Part shown: in pieces, positions 27,020-40,542 of the stretch
How the letters are laid out: each line of letters opens with the position of its first letter
How positions within the stretch are numbered: the stretch's first letter is position 1
NCBI RefSeq assembly: GCF_040833975.1
Contig: NZ_CP162131.1
Span: forward strand, 343,835 to 407,834
DNA from: Leptospira sp. WS92.C1
GTDB taxonomy: Bacteria > Spirochaetota > Leptospiria > Leptospirales > Leptospiraceae
Reading direction: 5' to 3'
Length of the DNA: 64,000 bases
Notes under the pieces: generated by a model
Told to the model about the DNA's origin: nothing
What the model saw: the letters and a program-made list of their open reading frames with translations, nothing else
Database searches by the model: none
Translations under genes and position numbers: made by a program

Positions 27020-27323
27020 TGCAAATCGGAAAATGAATCGGTTTTTCTAAACCAAAAACGTCCTTTTTCTTCCAATCGAAATCGTGAAAAAATATTCCGT
27101 AATTTTATCCAACGGCGGACTTGAAGTCCCTTTTTGCAAGTATTTTTTCAGCAAACCCCTGTCGTCGGAACAAAGAGTTCAAAATTGATTTCGAATCCGC
27201 TCCTACTTACGGCCTGCAGAGCGATCTGAATGCAACCTGAAACGCGAAAGCAATTCACTGAATTCAGAGAGCTCTGCATGAGTTTTTTTGAAAACAAAAT
27301 CTCGTTTCGAGAGATAGAGTCTC
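27020..27323. other. Region downstream of the MORN lipoprotein gene
   Basis: About 300 bp without a convincing gene. A 15-bp near-palindrome CGGACTTGAAGTCCC at 27116-27130 recurs in similar form at 42846-42860. A 43-codon minus-strand frame (MQSSLNSVNCFRV) is present but has no supporting features. The stretch could be the 3' untranslated part of the lipoprotein mRNA, since the terminator lies beyond it. Confidence 0.4.
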
Positions 27324-28646
<1,323 letters not shown>

Positions 28647-28744
28647 GATTATTCCTTATAAGTTTGAAAACTTCCCACAAACGTTAAGAAGCCAAATTCA
28701 AAAGTCAAGAAATTCCGAAGACGAGACGGACCGGCTTCGAAATT

Positions 28745-29812
<1,068 letters not shown>

Positions 29813-29841
29813 GAGATTCTCCCGGGCGAATGCATTAATAT

Positions 29842-29868
29842 AAAAAGAGCCGGTGCGGACACCGACTC
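29842..29868 (-). terminator. Rho-independent terminator, minus strand
   Basis: On the minus strand GTCGGTG-TCCG-CACCGGC (one G-T pair) is followed by TCTTTTTATA. It begins 36 bp after the stop of the 29904 gene and separates that gene from the DUF1574 gene. Confidence 0.78.
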
Positions 29869-29903
29869 AGATTCTTAGAGAAGCGGGTAGCTGTCAAATG
29901 AAA

Positions 29904-30275
29904 TCAGGCAGTTACCATATCTTTCTGGGAGAACTGTTTGCGTTTCTTTTGCAGCTCCGCAAACCATTCTTCCGCGTGCTTATGATAAGCAACCAGTCGT
30001 TTTACATAGATTCTTCTTTCCTGAATAAGGACTCGTCTCGCTTCATGAATGATTTCTTCCACAATCTTAGTATGGAATGTAAAGTGACTGGAAAAAAGAT
30101 TAAAGTAACTTCTCTCCGAAGTTTCCCAGGATCTGGAGACAATATCTGAAAAATACTGCTCTAACCGTCCGATATCATGGTCAAAGTCTGATTCGTAAGG
30201 AGAATTGATGACCGCTATGGTATCAGTGAGATCTGTGAGTGTTTGAAAATAGTTTTCTAAATCGGGTAGTTCCAC
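29904..30275 (-). CDS. Hypothetical helical protein
   Basis: A small all-helical protein of 123 residues starting at the GTG at 30275 (MELPDLENYFQTLTD), chosen because AAAGGTGA is 8 nt upstream. The GTG at 30287 is only 2-4 nt from the same motif. It is rich in His, Tyr, Arg and Glu with a basic C-terminal helix (AELQKKRKQFSQ). No domain was recognised. It has its own terminator and looks monocistronic. Confidence 0.65.
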   Translation of the reverse strand: MELPDLENYFQTLTDLTDTIAVINSPYESDFDHDIGRLEQYFSDIVSRSWETSERSYFNLFSSHFTFHTKIVEEIIHEARRVLIQERRIYVKRLVAYHKHAEEWFAELQKKRKQFSQKDMVTA

Positions 30276-30334
30276 AGGTAAAATCACCTTTCCTATAGGT
30301 TCCTTTTACCATCTTTTTTAGAGGCCTTGCCCGC

Positions 30335-31570
<1,236 letters not shown>

Positions 31571-32034
31571 TTCAGAGCATGATGTCTATCTGAAGAAAGG
31601 GTTCAAGAATTTTTTTAAGGGGGCAAACCGACCTTATATCGAAACGGGGTTGATCCTATATTTGACTTCCCTTCACAAAGCAGCTTTAAAGGTCGACTCT
31701 AACTTGATTTCTCAAGCCGGTATAACTTATAACTCAATATTCCTCCTAAACACGGTATTCTCATTTGATAAATCAAAACAGAATTTTCTTTTTCGACATT
31801 CAAAGCATGGCGTCTCCTTCGCGACATCTACAAAAACAAAGCAGAATCGCAAAAGGCTCAGGCCGGGCTCTCCGCTTCAGTCAACAAATTGTAAATTTCT
31901 AAAAACAACGATTTCCTTTCTGCAGGCAATTTGTTGACTCCGCATCGATCCCTGACGCGGATTTACGCGAAAGGGAAAATATACGACATTTTTTTCTCAT
32001 TGACATTCGTATGTATCACCATACATATCTTAGT
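31571..32034. other. Gene-free region with an inverted repeat
   Basis: About 460 bp. It contains a perfect 13-bp inverted repeat, AGTCAACAAATTG at 31879-31891 and its complement at 31927-31939, separated by 35 bp. The VapBC promoter lies at its right end. Open frames across the left part have no family resemblance and look like shadows of AT-rich intergenic DNA. Confidence 0.5.
32000..32028 (+). promoter_or_regulatory. Promoter and operator of the first VapBC pair
   Basis: TTGACA at 32000-32005 is a consensus -35. The inverted repeat TATGTAT-CACC-ATACATA (32010-32016 and 32021-32027) fills the spacer and -10 zone. This is the usual place for an autorepressing antitoxin. If transcription starts 6-7 nt after the -10, it begins at or next to the antitoxin ATG at 32035. 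Confidence 0.6.
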
Positions 32035-32253
32035 ATGATCGCTCAAACGAACGACAAACGAATCACCGCAAATCTTCCCGAAAAACTTCTGAAAGAAGCT
32101 CGAATCGTAACCGGCAAAGGAATCACGGAAACAATCGTGATGGGATTGGAATTGCTGCGAAGAAGCAGAGCGTATGAAAAAGCGCAAAATCTAAAAGGAA
32201 AGATCAAAATTCAAATCGATCTGGATACGAGTCGTGAGCGCCCTCGTAGTTGA
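32035..32253 (+). CDS. vapB: VapB-type antitoxin
   Basis: A 72-residue antitoxin (MIAQTNDKRITANLPEKLL) with a short N-terminal DNA-binding part of the ribbon-helix-helix kind and a polar C-terminal tail expected to wrap the toxin. The ATG at 32035 is chosen because the longer frame from 32011 runs through the operator palindrome. No ribosome binding site is seen; the mRNA may be leaderless. Its end overlaps the toxin gene by 20 bp. It should neutralise VapC and repress the operon through the palindrome. Confidence 0.78.
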   Translation: MIAQTNDKRITANLPEKLLKEARIVTGKGITETIVMGLELLRRSRAYEKAQNLKGKIKIQIDLDTSRERPRS

Positions 32254-32614
32254 TACTTCCAGCTTTATCAGTTATTTCTTAAAAGGAAACGAACTCATAG
32301 ACGACGCCCTCAAAGAAGGCAGAGTGTATTTATCTCCGATCGTTGCCGCGGAGATTCTGAGCGGAATCCGATCCAAAACCGACCAAGATCGTATGTTGGA
32401 TTTTTTAGAAGACCTACCGGTATGCGGAAACGAGATCGATCAATGGTTTCAAGTCGGAATTCTCAGATCCAAACTGTATGCAAAGGGTTTGTCAGTCTCC
32501 GTCCCGGACGCACACATATGTCAGTGTACGTTAAGACTGAACGGATCCTTGATTACCGAAAATAAAATATTTTCGAAAATCGCAAAAATTACGCCGTTAA
32601 AGCTAATCGGATGA
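32234..32614 (+). CDS. vapC: VapC-type PIN-domain toxin
   Basis: A 126-residue PIN-domain ribonuclease. The acidic residues of the active site are visible in order: Asp in ALVVDTSSF, Glu in IVAAEILSGIR, Asp in VSVPDAHICQ, and a last acidic residue in LITENKIFSKI. VapC toxins cut specific tRNAs or rRNA. The start is GTG at 32234 inside the antitoxin gene, typical coupling. It is convergent with ndh (5-bp gap). No signs of truncation. Confidence 0.85.
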   Translation: MSALVVDTSSFISYFLKGNELIDDALKEGRVYLSPIVAAEILSGIRSKTDQDRMLDFLEDLPVCGNEIDQWFQVGILRSKLYAKGLSVSVPDAHICQCTLRLNGSLITENKIFSKIAKITPLKLIG

Positions 32615-32619
32615 CCCTA

Positions 32620-33894
<1,275 letters not shown>

Positions 33895-33920
33895 TTGTTA
33901 AAGAATCTTCCCTCCCGGAT

Positions 33921-34447
33921 TTAGGCTTTCAAATCCAACTTTTTAGAGAGGAGAAATTCCAGAAAGTCTTCTGCGACATCCGCGACAATATTTTGCACTT
34001 CGTCAAAGTCTTTCAGAGTTCCATAATACGGGTCCGGAACTTCCGAATCCTTTCTGGAATCTTTTTGAAAAAAACGAAAGAGCTGAACCTTTTTTCTTTC
34101 CTCGTCCGAAGACGCCAAGTAAAGCACATCCTTCTGGTTTGATTTATCCATGGTAAGAATATAATCAAATTCACGAAAATCTTCTTTCCGAAATTGACGT
34201 GCGCGATGTGTGAGCTCGATCCCTCGTTTACGAGCCGTCTGTCTGGTTCTCGGATCGGGAAGTTCTCCGATATGATAGCGGGAAGTCCCGCAGGAATCCA
34301 CGGTAAACACCGATTCTAAATTTCGTTTTTGAATCAAATCAAGAAAGGCGCCTTCGGCTGCGGGCGAACGACAGATGTTTCCAAGACAAACAAACAAGAC
34401 CCGGATCGGGCTTTGAGTCCCGTTAGATTCCTTTTCAAACGGTAAAT

Positions 34448-34472
<25 letters not shown>
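33921..34472 (-). CDS. Low-molecular-weight protein-tyrosine phosphatase
   Basis: A 183-residue LMW-PTP. The P-loop C-x5-R-S is VCLGNICRSPAAEG with Cys29 as nucleophile and Arg35, and the general acid Asp lies in VPDPYYGTLKDF. About 20 extra N-terminal residues are acidic and Gln/Ser-rich, so a later start is possible, but no better ribosome binding site was found. The gene overlaps the upstream SDR gene by 25 bp. Substrates could be tyrosine-phosphorylated proteins or arginine phosphates. Confidence 0.9.
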
Positions 34473-35194
<722 letters not shown>

Positions 35195-35348
35195 TAAGAC
35201 AACTTAGTGTAGAATTATAATTTGCTTCAAATACTAAATTATAAAAACAGAAATGTTTATTTGATTTACCTCAAAAAGCGAGAGGCGATAAATTTGTAAA
35301 TTACGCTTCCCGACGGAGTGTCAAATGCGGAAAAAGGCGGTAGGGTGA

Positions 35349-36365
35349 ATGGACCTGAACCAGCAAGATGAAATCACGAGACTGAGAAATTTGGTGGAAC
35401 TCTACGAAAGAATTTCCAGGCTCAGTGAAAGAGAACTTTTAGAGTCCGAAAAAACGCGCGAAGCCCACGAAAACACCGCGGGTATGGCCAGACTTGAGTT
35501 GATCAAGATGAATGAGCAACTCAAAGCGATCCGAAAGATAGGGCCGGATCTGAAAACTAAGGTCATTTCTCTTTTGCACGATCACGAATCCGGACTTATC
35601 GAATTTCGAGCTCGGATCGTCGAACTCGCGGAAAACAATCCTTTTTTTTATTCCGATTTTTTTAGAATCATCTCCCACTTGGAAATACAAGAAATCGAGG
35701 CCAGAGAACTCTGGGAAGAAATCTATAACCACGGCGAAAGTATGAGCGCCTCTTTACAAAGAAGCGTAAATTTTGTAGTCTCGATGCTTGATTATATTTT
35801 CAGTAAAAATAGAATCATAGAAAATCCGAAAATCGTCGAATTGTATTCTTTTGAAGAGATCATCCTGAACACAGTCATCGACGAAACGAGCGGGATTTAC
35901 AATCGAAGATATTTTAACATCATTCTCAATAAAGAAATCAATCGAAGTTCGAGATACCAAAGAGATTTTTGTCTTCTGATTTTTGACGTGGACAACTTTA
36001 AAATCGTAAACGACACATACGGACACGGATTCGGAGACGATATTCTCAGACTGATCGCGGGCACTATGTTGTATTCATTTAGACAAGAGGACATTTGTTG
36101 CAGAATCGGAGGCGAAGAATTTGCAGTCATTCTTCCCGAAACTCTGAGAGAAAGCGCGTTAGTCGCCGCCAACCGGTTTCGGAGTTATCTTTTAGAAGCG
36201 GCCATGAGTCAATACGGCTTGACCGTGACAGTTTCCGGCGGGATCTGCAAATTCGGCGAAGACGGAAAGGATACAAACGAACTGTTTAAGAACGCGGATA
36301 ACGCGCTTTATAAGGCCAAAAAAAGCGGTAAGGATAAGTTCTTCGTTTACACGACCGATCTTTGA
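35349..36365 (+). CDS. Diguanylate cyclase (GGDEF domain)
   Basis: A 338-residue protein making cyclic di-GMP. The N-terminal 60 residues form a coiled coil, a helical region of no known type follows to about 175, and the GGDEF domain fills 175-335. The active-site motif is GGEEF (IGGEEFAVILPE, near residue 252), an active variant in other enzymes. An RxxD inhibitory site (RQED) stands five residues before it, so product feedback is likely. There is no membrane segment. It ends one base before the convergent cyclic-nucleotide-binding gene. Confidence 0.92.
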   Translation: MDLNQQDEITRLRNLVELYERISRLSERELLESEKTREAHENTAGMARLELIKMNEQLKAIRKIGPDLKTKVISLLHDHESGLIEFRARIVELAENNPFFYSDFFRIISHLEIQEIEARELWEEIYNHGESMSASLQRSVNFVVSMLDYIFSKNRIIENPKIVELYSFEEIILNTVIDETSGIYNRRYFNIILNKEINRSSRYQRDFCLLIFDVDNFKIVNDTYGHGFGDDILRLIAGTMLYSFRQEDICCRIGGEEFAVILPETLRESALVAANRFRSYLLEAAMSQYGLTVTVSGGICKFGEDGKDTNELFKNADNALYKAKKSGKDKFFVYTTDL

Positions 36366-36761
36366 TCAGATCTCTTCCATTTTATATTCCAATTCACCCG
36401 AATATTCCTCCAGTTTTGAAATCAAGATTTCGTTTGTGTTCGCGAGTCTGTCCGCAAGAATCCGGACCATCTTTGCCGAAAAATCAGGATTTCGGAGCAG
36501 AAATTTTTCCAACTGTTGTTTACTTTCAATAACGGCCAATTCGCAACCCAAAACGCTTCTCGCCGTGGCCGTTCTCGGCATGGCCCTAAAAAGGGCCATT
36601 TCTCCGAAAAAGTCCCCTTTTTTCATAATCGCCAAACGTTGGACTATATTCTTTCGAGTAAAAAAGATTTCCACAGTGCCAGACAAAATAATGTACATCG
36701 CGTTATTCGCCTCCCCTTCTCGAAAGACGATTCCACCCGCTGGGATCTGCACCTTGTTCAT
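36366..36761 (-). CDS. Cyclic-nucleotide-binding domain protein
   Basis: A 131-residue protein that is essentially one cNMP-binding domain. It has GGIVFREGEANNAMYIILSGTVEIF, the phosphate-binding cassette FGEMALFRAMPRTATARS with the conserved Glu and Arg, and a C-terminal helix. There is no DNA-binding domain, unlike CRP. It could sense cAMP, another nucleotide or nothing, as many such stand-alone domains do. It is convergent with the diguanylate cyclase, which invites but does not prove a link. Confidence 0.88.
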   Translation of the reverse strand: MNKVQIPAGGIVFREGEANNAMYIILSGTVEIFFTRKNIVQRLAIMKKGDFFGEMALFRAMPRTATARSVLGCELAVIESKQQLEKFLLRNPDFSAKMVRILADRLANTNEILISKLEEYSGELEYKMEEI

Positions 36762-36898
36762 TTTTTAAACCGACCTAATAAATTTGATTCTTTACCAAAA
36801 AATTGCATCATACTAGATGCTTCTAAGATGCCTACCCCAAACAAAAAATTGGGTCTGGAACAAGCAATAAACTCTATCCGGGAAAAATACACTATTTT

Positions 36899-38080
36899 AT
36901 GAATTCATTTCTTCAACTTTCGATGGATCTTTTCGGAATCGCAATCCTGTTCGTAATCTACTTTCTCTCCGAAAAACCATCCCAAATTCTGATCTCGGCT
37001 CCTTCTAAAGCAAATTTGAAATCCGGAGACAGAAGCGAATCCATCGATGTCATACGCGGACTCGCGATCACCGGAATCGTATTTATACACGTAAATTCAT
37101 ACTATCAGTATTTTGGACCCGACAAGATCGCTTCTATGTTCACTCTTTTGATATCCAATCTGTCCCGGTTTGGAGTTCCCGCTTTTATACTTTCGTCGGG
37201 AATCTTTTTAAAACCCGCAAATTTTAGAGACTATTGGAAACCGAAGATCCTTTCACTTCTAGTTCCTTATTTCTTCTCAAGCCTTCTCGCCGCGTATATC
37301 AAACTCGGCTCTTTTCCGGTTTTTGGGGAATTTATATCCGGCTTGCTTCTCGGAACCTGGTGCGCGCCCTATTATTTTGTTCCTCTTTTATTTTGTTTTT
37401 ATCTCGCCTTCCCTCTTTTATTGAAGATTCGCGAAAAGTATAACGCCAAAATCGGAATTCTGATTTTTTTATCCCTAACTCTGATCTTAAACTTCGTTTC
37501 CAATCACATTTTTCAACATTTTGCAAACGCTACTCTAAAAAACATAGAACCGATCTTGCCGACCGGTTTTTTATTTTTTTTCACCTTCGGATTGTTAGCG
37601 GGTAAATGGTTCAAAGAGCCGGTAAGTTTTCGAAACTTACTCGAAGAAACATCCTCCCCCCTACCCTACTCTCTCGGGAGAATACTCATTTTCGGATTGA
37701 TTCTATATGTGACCGGGATGATCGTCGCAGGCTGTCTATGGAAATTCGACTCTTCCAATCATCTGATTTTTTATCCATTAGCGATGTTTCTATTTCTTTT
37801 TTTATGGGTGGAAAAGTTTCACGCCGAAAAGAGACATAAAACAATAATCAAAGTTTTTGCGTTTTTGGGAAAGAACAGCATGGGAATCTTTTTATTACAC
37901 CCGATCCTAATTCATCTTATGCACACCTGGAACCCGTTCGAATTTGGAACGACCTCTTCCTGGATCTTGATCCCGTTTATCGGTCTTATCAACATTGTGA
38001 TTCCCCTCTCGATTTGGTTTTTTATAAATCGGATTTTTGAGTCATTTCAAATCGTAAAAAAGAAAATTTTCCCTGGATAA
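36899..38080 (+). CDS. Acyltransferase 3 family membrane protein
   Basis: A 393-residue protein with about ten transmembrane helices. The family signature is at the start of the core: SIDVIRGLAITGIVFIHVNSYYQ with the catalytic-type Arg and His, then SRFGVPAFILSSGIFL. Such enzymes acetylate or acylate sugars of lipopolysaccharide, peptidoglycan or secreted polymers using acyl-CoA from the cytosol. An extra N-terminal helix precedes the core. The acceptor is unknown; envelope polysaccharide is the general expectation. Confidence 0.86.
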   Translation: MNSFLQLSMDLFGIAILFVIYFLSEKPSQILISAPSKANLKSGDRSESIDVIRGLAITGIVFIHVNSYYQYFGPDKIASMFTLLISNLSRFGVPAFILSSGIFLKPANFRDYWKPKILSLLVPYFFSSLLAAYIKLGSFPVFGEFISGLLLGTWCAPYYFVPLLFCFYLAFPLLLKIREKYNAKIGILIFLSLTLILNFVSNHIFQHFANATLKNIEPILPTGFLFFFTFGLLAGKWFKEPVSFRNLLEETSSPLPYSLGRILIFGLILYVTGMIVAGCLWKFDSSNHLIFYPLAMFLFLFLWVEKFHAEKRHKTIIKVFAFLGKNSMGIFLLHPILIHLMHTWNPFEFGTTSSWILIPFIGLINIVIPLSIWFFINRIFESFQIVKKKIFPG

Positions 38081-38088
38081 TACGGATC

Positions 38089-38691
38089 TTACATTCCATT
38101 TGAGAATTCTTTTTTGACTGTGATCCCCGACTCCCGGATCGGCTTCAGCGCCTCTCCATAGCTAACTAAAATTTTGAGCGCAAAGTCAATCCTGTCTCTG
38201 AGATAAGAATCGTCCGCACCTGCGGACTCAGGTCCGTTGAGCATTTTTTCGGCATCCCTTACGATGATATGTTCGGGAAGATAACAAAGTTTTGTATTTT
38301 TATAACTGCTCATCCGGAGCTCGGCGATCGGATAACTTCCGCCTCGGCTCGCGGAAACGGCCGCAAGAAGCACCGGCTTGTGACCCACAAGCGGAGAACT
38401 ACAATAAAGAATAAAATTTTTAAGACCGGGAGAAGCCATTCCGCTGTATTCGGGAGTCACAAAAATCAGGGCATCCGCGCTTTTTAGTTCCGCTTCTATC
38501 GGCTTCCAGATCTTATCCCAATCCTCTCCACCATCCCAAAAAGAGTCGTCCCAAACCGGAAGTTTATGATTTCCAAGATCCAATGTCCAGGTCTGATGTC
38601 CAAAAATTTGCAGACGTTCTTTAAACCAGTTTGCGACCTTTGCCGACTGGGAAACTTTTCGATGCGACCCTGTTATGATTACAATTTTCAT
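38089..38691 (-). CDS. NADPH-dependent FMN reductase
   Basis: A 200-residue flavodoxin-fold protein of the NADPH-dependent FMN reductase/azoreductase group. It has the FMN phosphate-binding segment IITGSHRKVSQSAKVANW, a central DALIFVTPEYSGMASPGLKNFILYCSS which is diagnostic, and AAVSASRGGSYPIAELR. It reduces quinones, flavins or azo compounds with NADPH. It is convergent with the acyltransferase gene (8-bp gap) and lies just downstream of parB on the same strand. Confidence 0.85.
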   Translation of the reverse strand: MKIVIITGSHRKVSQSAKVANWFKERLQIFGHQTWTLDLGNHKLPVWDDSFWDGGEDWDKIWKPIEAELKSADALIFVTPEYSGMASPGLKNFILYCSSPLVGHKPVLLAAVSASRGGSYPIAELRMSSYKNTKLCYLPEHIIVRDAEKMLNGPESAGADDSYLRDRIDFALKILVSYGEALKPIRESGITVKKEFSNGM

Positions 38692-38720
38692 TATCTCTCC
38701 GTTATTAAAAAACGTTTGAT

Positions 38721-39428
38721 TTAGTCTTTAAGTCCGTATTTTTTTTTCAAAGTTGAAAGTTCTTTTAAAAACTTTTCTCGTTGTGGTAAAGTCAGCTTTC
38801 CGAGCTGTAAAACGACTTTTATAGGACCCGATTTTCGGGGTGAAATCATTTCACCCCCGCGCCCTTCTTTTTGCTTCAAAAGATCTTCCAGATTTTTTAT
38901 CGAAGCGTCTTTTCCAGACTTGATCAGATCGGCGACCGATTTTTGGTCCAATCTCGCGATCGAACTCAATTGTTTTATGTATCTTTCGGAAAACCCCAAA
39001 ACCTTAGAAACCTCCTCGGCGGTTTTACGTTTTTCCTTACGCAGATACTGGATCGCACGGCCGACTTCCCATGGATTTAAACTTTTCCGCTTTTCGTTTT
39101 CGGCCAGAGCCATCTCAAAACACTTTTCTTCGGATGCGGAAGTTTCGATCGAAGGAATCGTGTTCCACTTTAGAATTTTCGCTGCTTGATATCTTCTTTC
39201 GCCCGCGACTATCTGATATTTTTTTCCCGATCTGCGTATCACGATAGGCTCGATCAGACCGAGACGTTTCATGGACTGGACAAGATCGTCGACTTCTTCC
39301 TTTCCGAAAACCCGTGGCTGAATCGGATTAGGAACGATATCCGAAAGCTGAATTTCGGATCTGGAGGATTCCTTTTCTCCAAATGCAGTGAGTAAGTCCA
39401 TGCCTGCAAATTCGGAACGTTTAGCCAT
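38721..39428 (-). CDS. parB: ParB partition protein, first ParAB system
   Basis: A 235-residue ParB/Spo0J-type protein. It has the N-terminal nuclease-like/CTP-binding domain with IQPRVFGKEEVDDLVQSMKRLGLIEPIVIRR and the GERR box in IVAGERRYQAAK, then a helix-turn-helix region EEVSKVLGFSERYIKQLSSIARL and a short C-terminal part. Its start overlaps parA by 8 bp. A 21-bp palindrome matching one upstream of parA lies inside its coding sequence at 38837-38857, encoding GEMISPR. That is where a ParB would nucleate if these are parS sites. Confidence 0.92.
   Translation of the reverse strand: MAKRSEFAGMDLLTAFGEKESSRSEIQLSDIVPNPIQPRVFGKEEVDDLVQSMKRLGLIEPIVIRRSGKKYQIVAGERRYQAAKILKWNTIPSIETSASEEKCFEMALAENEKRKSLNPWEVGRAIQYLRKEKRKTAEEVSKVLGFSERYIKQLSSIARLDQKSVADLIKSGKDASIKNLEDLLKQKEGRGGEMISPRKSGPIKVVLQLGKLTLPQREKFLKELSTLKKKYGLKD
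38837..38857. promoter_or_regulatory. Candidate parS site inside parB
   Basis: A 21-bp palindrome with perfect 9-bp arms GGGGTGAAA and TTTCACCCC around the centre TCA. It is identical to the site at 40488-40508 except for one base at the centre. Its position inside parB and the matching copy upstream of parA are typical of ParB-binding sites. Confidence 0.7.
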
Positions 39429-40338
39429 TTGAAATTTTCTCCATCAGTTCGTCAGCCAGGGATGAAAACATCTGCATTGCCTTGTTGTCATATTCCCCTA
39501 AAAGCTTTTTTTTTGCCTGAGCTTGAGGAATTGACTCTCTCCTGTAAATGACGGTATCAAAAACCCCAAAATATTTTCGAATCGCATCCGCGAGACCGGC
39601 GAGAGCACGCGCATCCTCATATTGATTGAGCACCGCTCCCAAAAGATTTAGGGACGGATTTGCTTTTTTCTTTATCTTTAAAATTGTGGAATGGAGATCC
39701 TTTAAACCCTGGACGCTAAATGCACGAGTCTGGATCGGAATCAGAACGTGATCCGCTGCAATCAACGCGTTTTCAAGAATCAAACCGAGAGACGGAGGGC
39801 AATCTATGATCACGTATTTATACGAAGAACGAAGCGGTTTGAGCGCGTCCTTTAAAAGTTCAAAATCATCTCTTTCATACGGCGTGGTAAAATTCGCCAG
39901 ATGAATCGAAGAAGGAAGTAAATCTAAATTCGGAGCGAGAGAAACGAGCAAATCCTTTGCATCGACCGGCTCCTCACCTCTGTAACCCAGCGCGTGAAAG
40001 ACGGACCTTTCCGCCGAACCGAAAAAAAGTTGAGTGATGTTCGCTTGGGCATCCCAATCCACAAGCAACACAGGCGCGGATCTGGAAAGAGCTTCCGCAA
40101 GACAAACAGAAACCGTCGTTTTTCCTTCGCCGCCTTTTTGATTGGAAATCGCGATGATCACGGATTCATAAACATTACGATCCGCCTTTTGAAAGTATTT
40201 TTCAATCACTCCGCGGTCATACTTCCCTTTACCTAAGGAAGGAATCTTCCATTCTTTGACCTTGGATAAAAACTCGTCTTCCGAAAAGATTTCGTATTCT
40301 TCTATGATTTGACTTGTAGTAAGAATTTTAGAATTCAT
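39421..40338 (-). CDS. parA: ParA partition ATPase with N-terminal extension, first ParAB system
   Basis: A 305-residue ParA-type ATPase. The deviant Walker A motif is KGGEGKTT (Lys68 as signature lysine), followed by LLVDWDAQANITQLFFG and VIIDCPPSLGLILENAL. The first 58 residues are an extra domain (TTSQIIEEYEIFSEDEFLSKVKEW), as in plasmid-type ParA proteins that also bind their own operator. It forms an operon with parB. It moves ParB-bound DNA over the nucleoid. A full ParAB set distinct from the one at the right end suggests plasmid ancestry or a second function. Confidence 0.92.
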   Translation of the reverse strand: MNSKILTTSQIIEEYEIFSEDEFLSKVKEWKIPSLGKGKYDRGVIEKYFQKADRNVYESVIIAISNQKGGEGKTTVSVCLAEALSRSAPVLLVDWDAQANITQLFFGSAERSVFHALGYRGEEPVDAKDLLVSLAPNLDLLPSSIHLANFTTPYERDDFELLKDALKPLRSSYKYVIIDCPPSLGLILENALIAADHVLIPIQTRAFSVQGLKDLHSTILKIKKKANPSLNLLGAVLNQYEDARALAGLADAIRKYFGVFDTVIYRRESIPQAQAKKKLLGEYDNKAMQMFSSLADELMEKISNG

Positions 40339-40487
40339 AGCTCCGCGCTGTGATCAGAATCATTCAAACCCGCCGTCTTTGTCAAATCAATACTATGTCC
40401 CATTGATACGATAACGTTAAAAAACTGAATTGCAGGGGTAGAGTAGGGCGGCTATTTTGTCTTGATTTGCTGGTAAATCGTCCGATA

Positions 40488-40508
40488 GGGGTGAAATCGT
40501 TTCACCCC
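40488..40508. promoter_or_regulatory. Candidate parS site or operator upstream of parA
   Basis: A 21-bp palindrome with perfect 9-bp arms GGGGTGAAA and TTTCACCCC around the centre TCG, 150 bp before the parA start and 35 bp before the outer-membrane-type gene on the other strand. Besides partition it could regulate either gene. Confidence 0.7.
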
Positions 40509-40542
40509 TCGCTTTCAGCTTGAATCCGAAAAATAAAACTTT

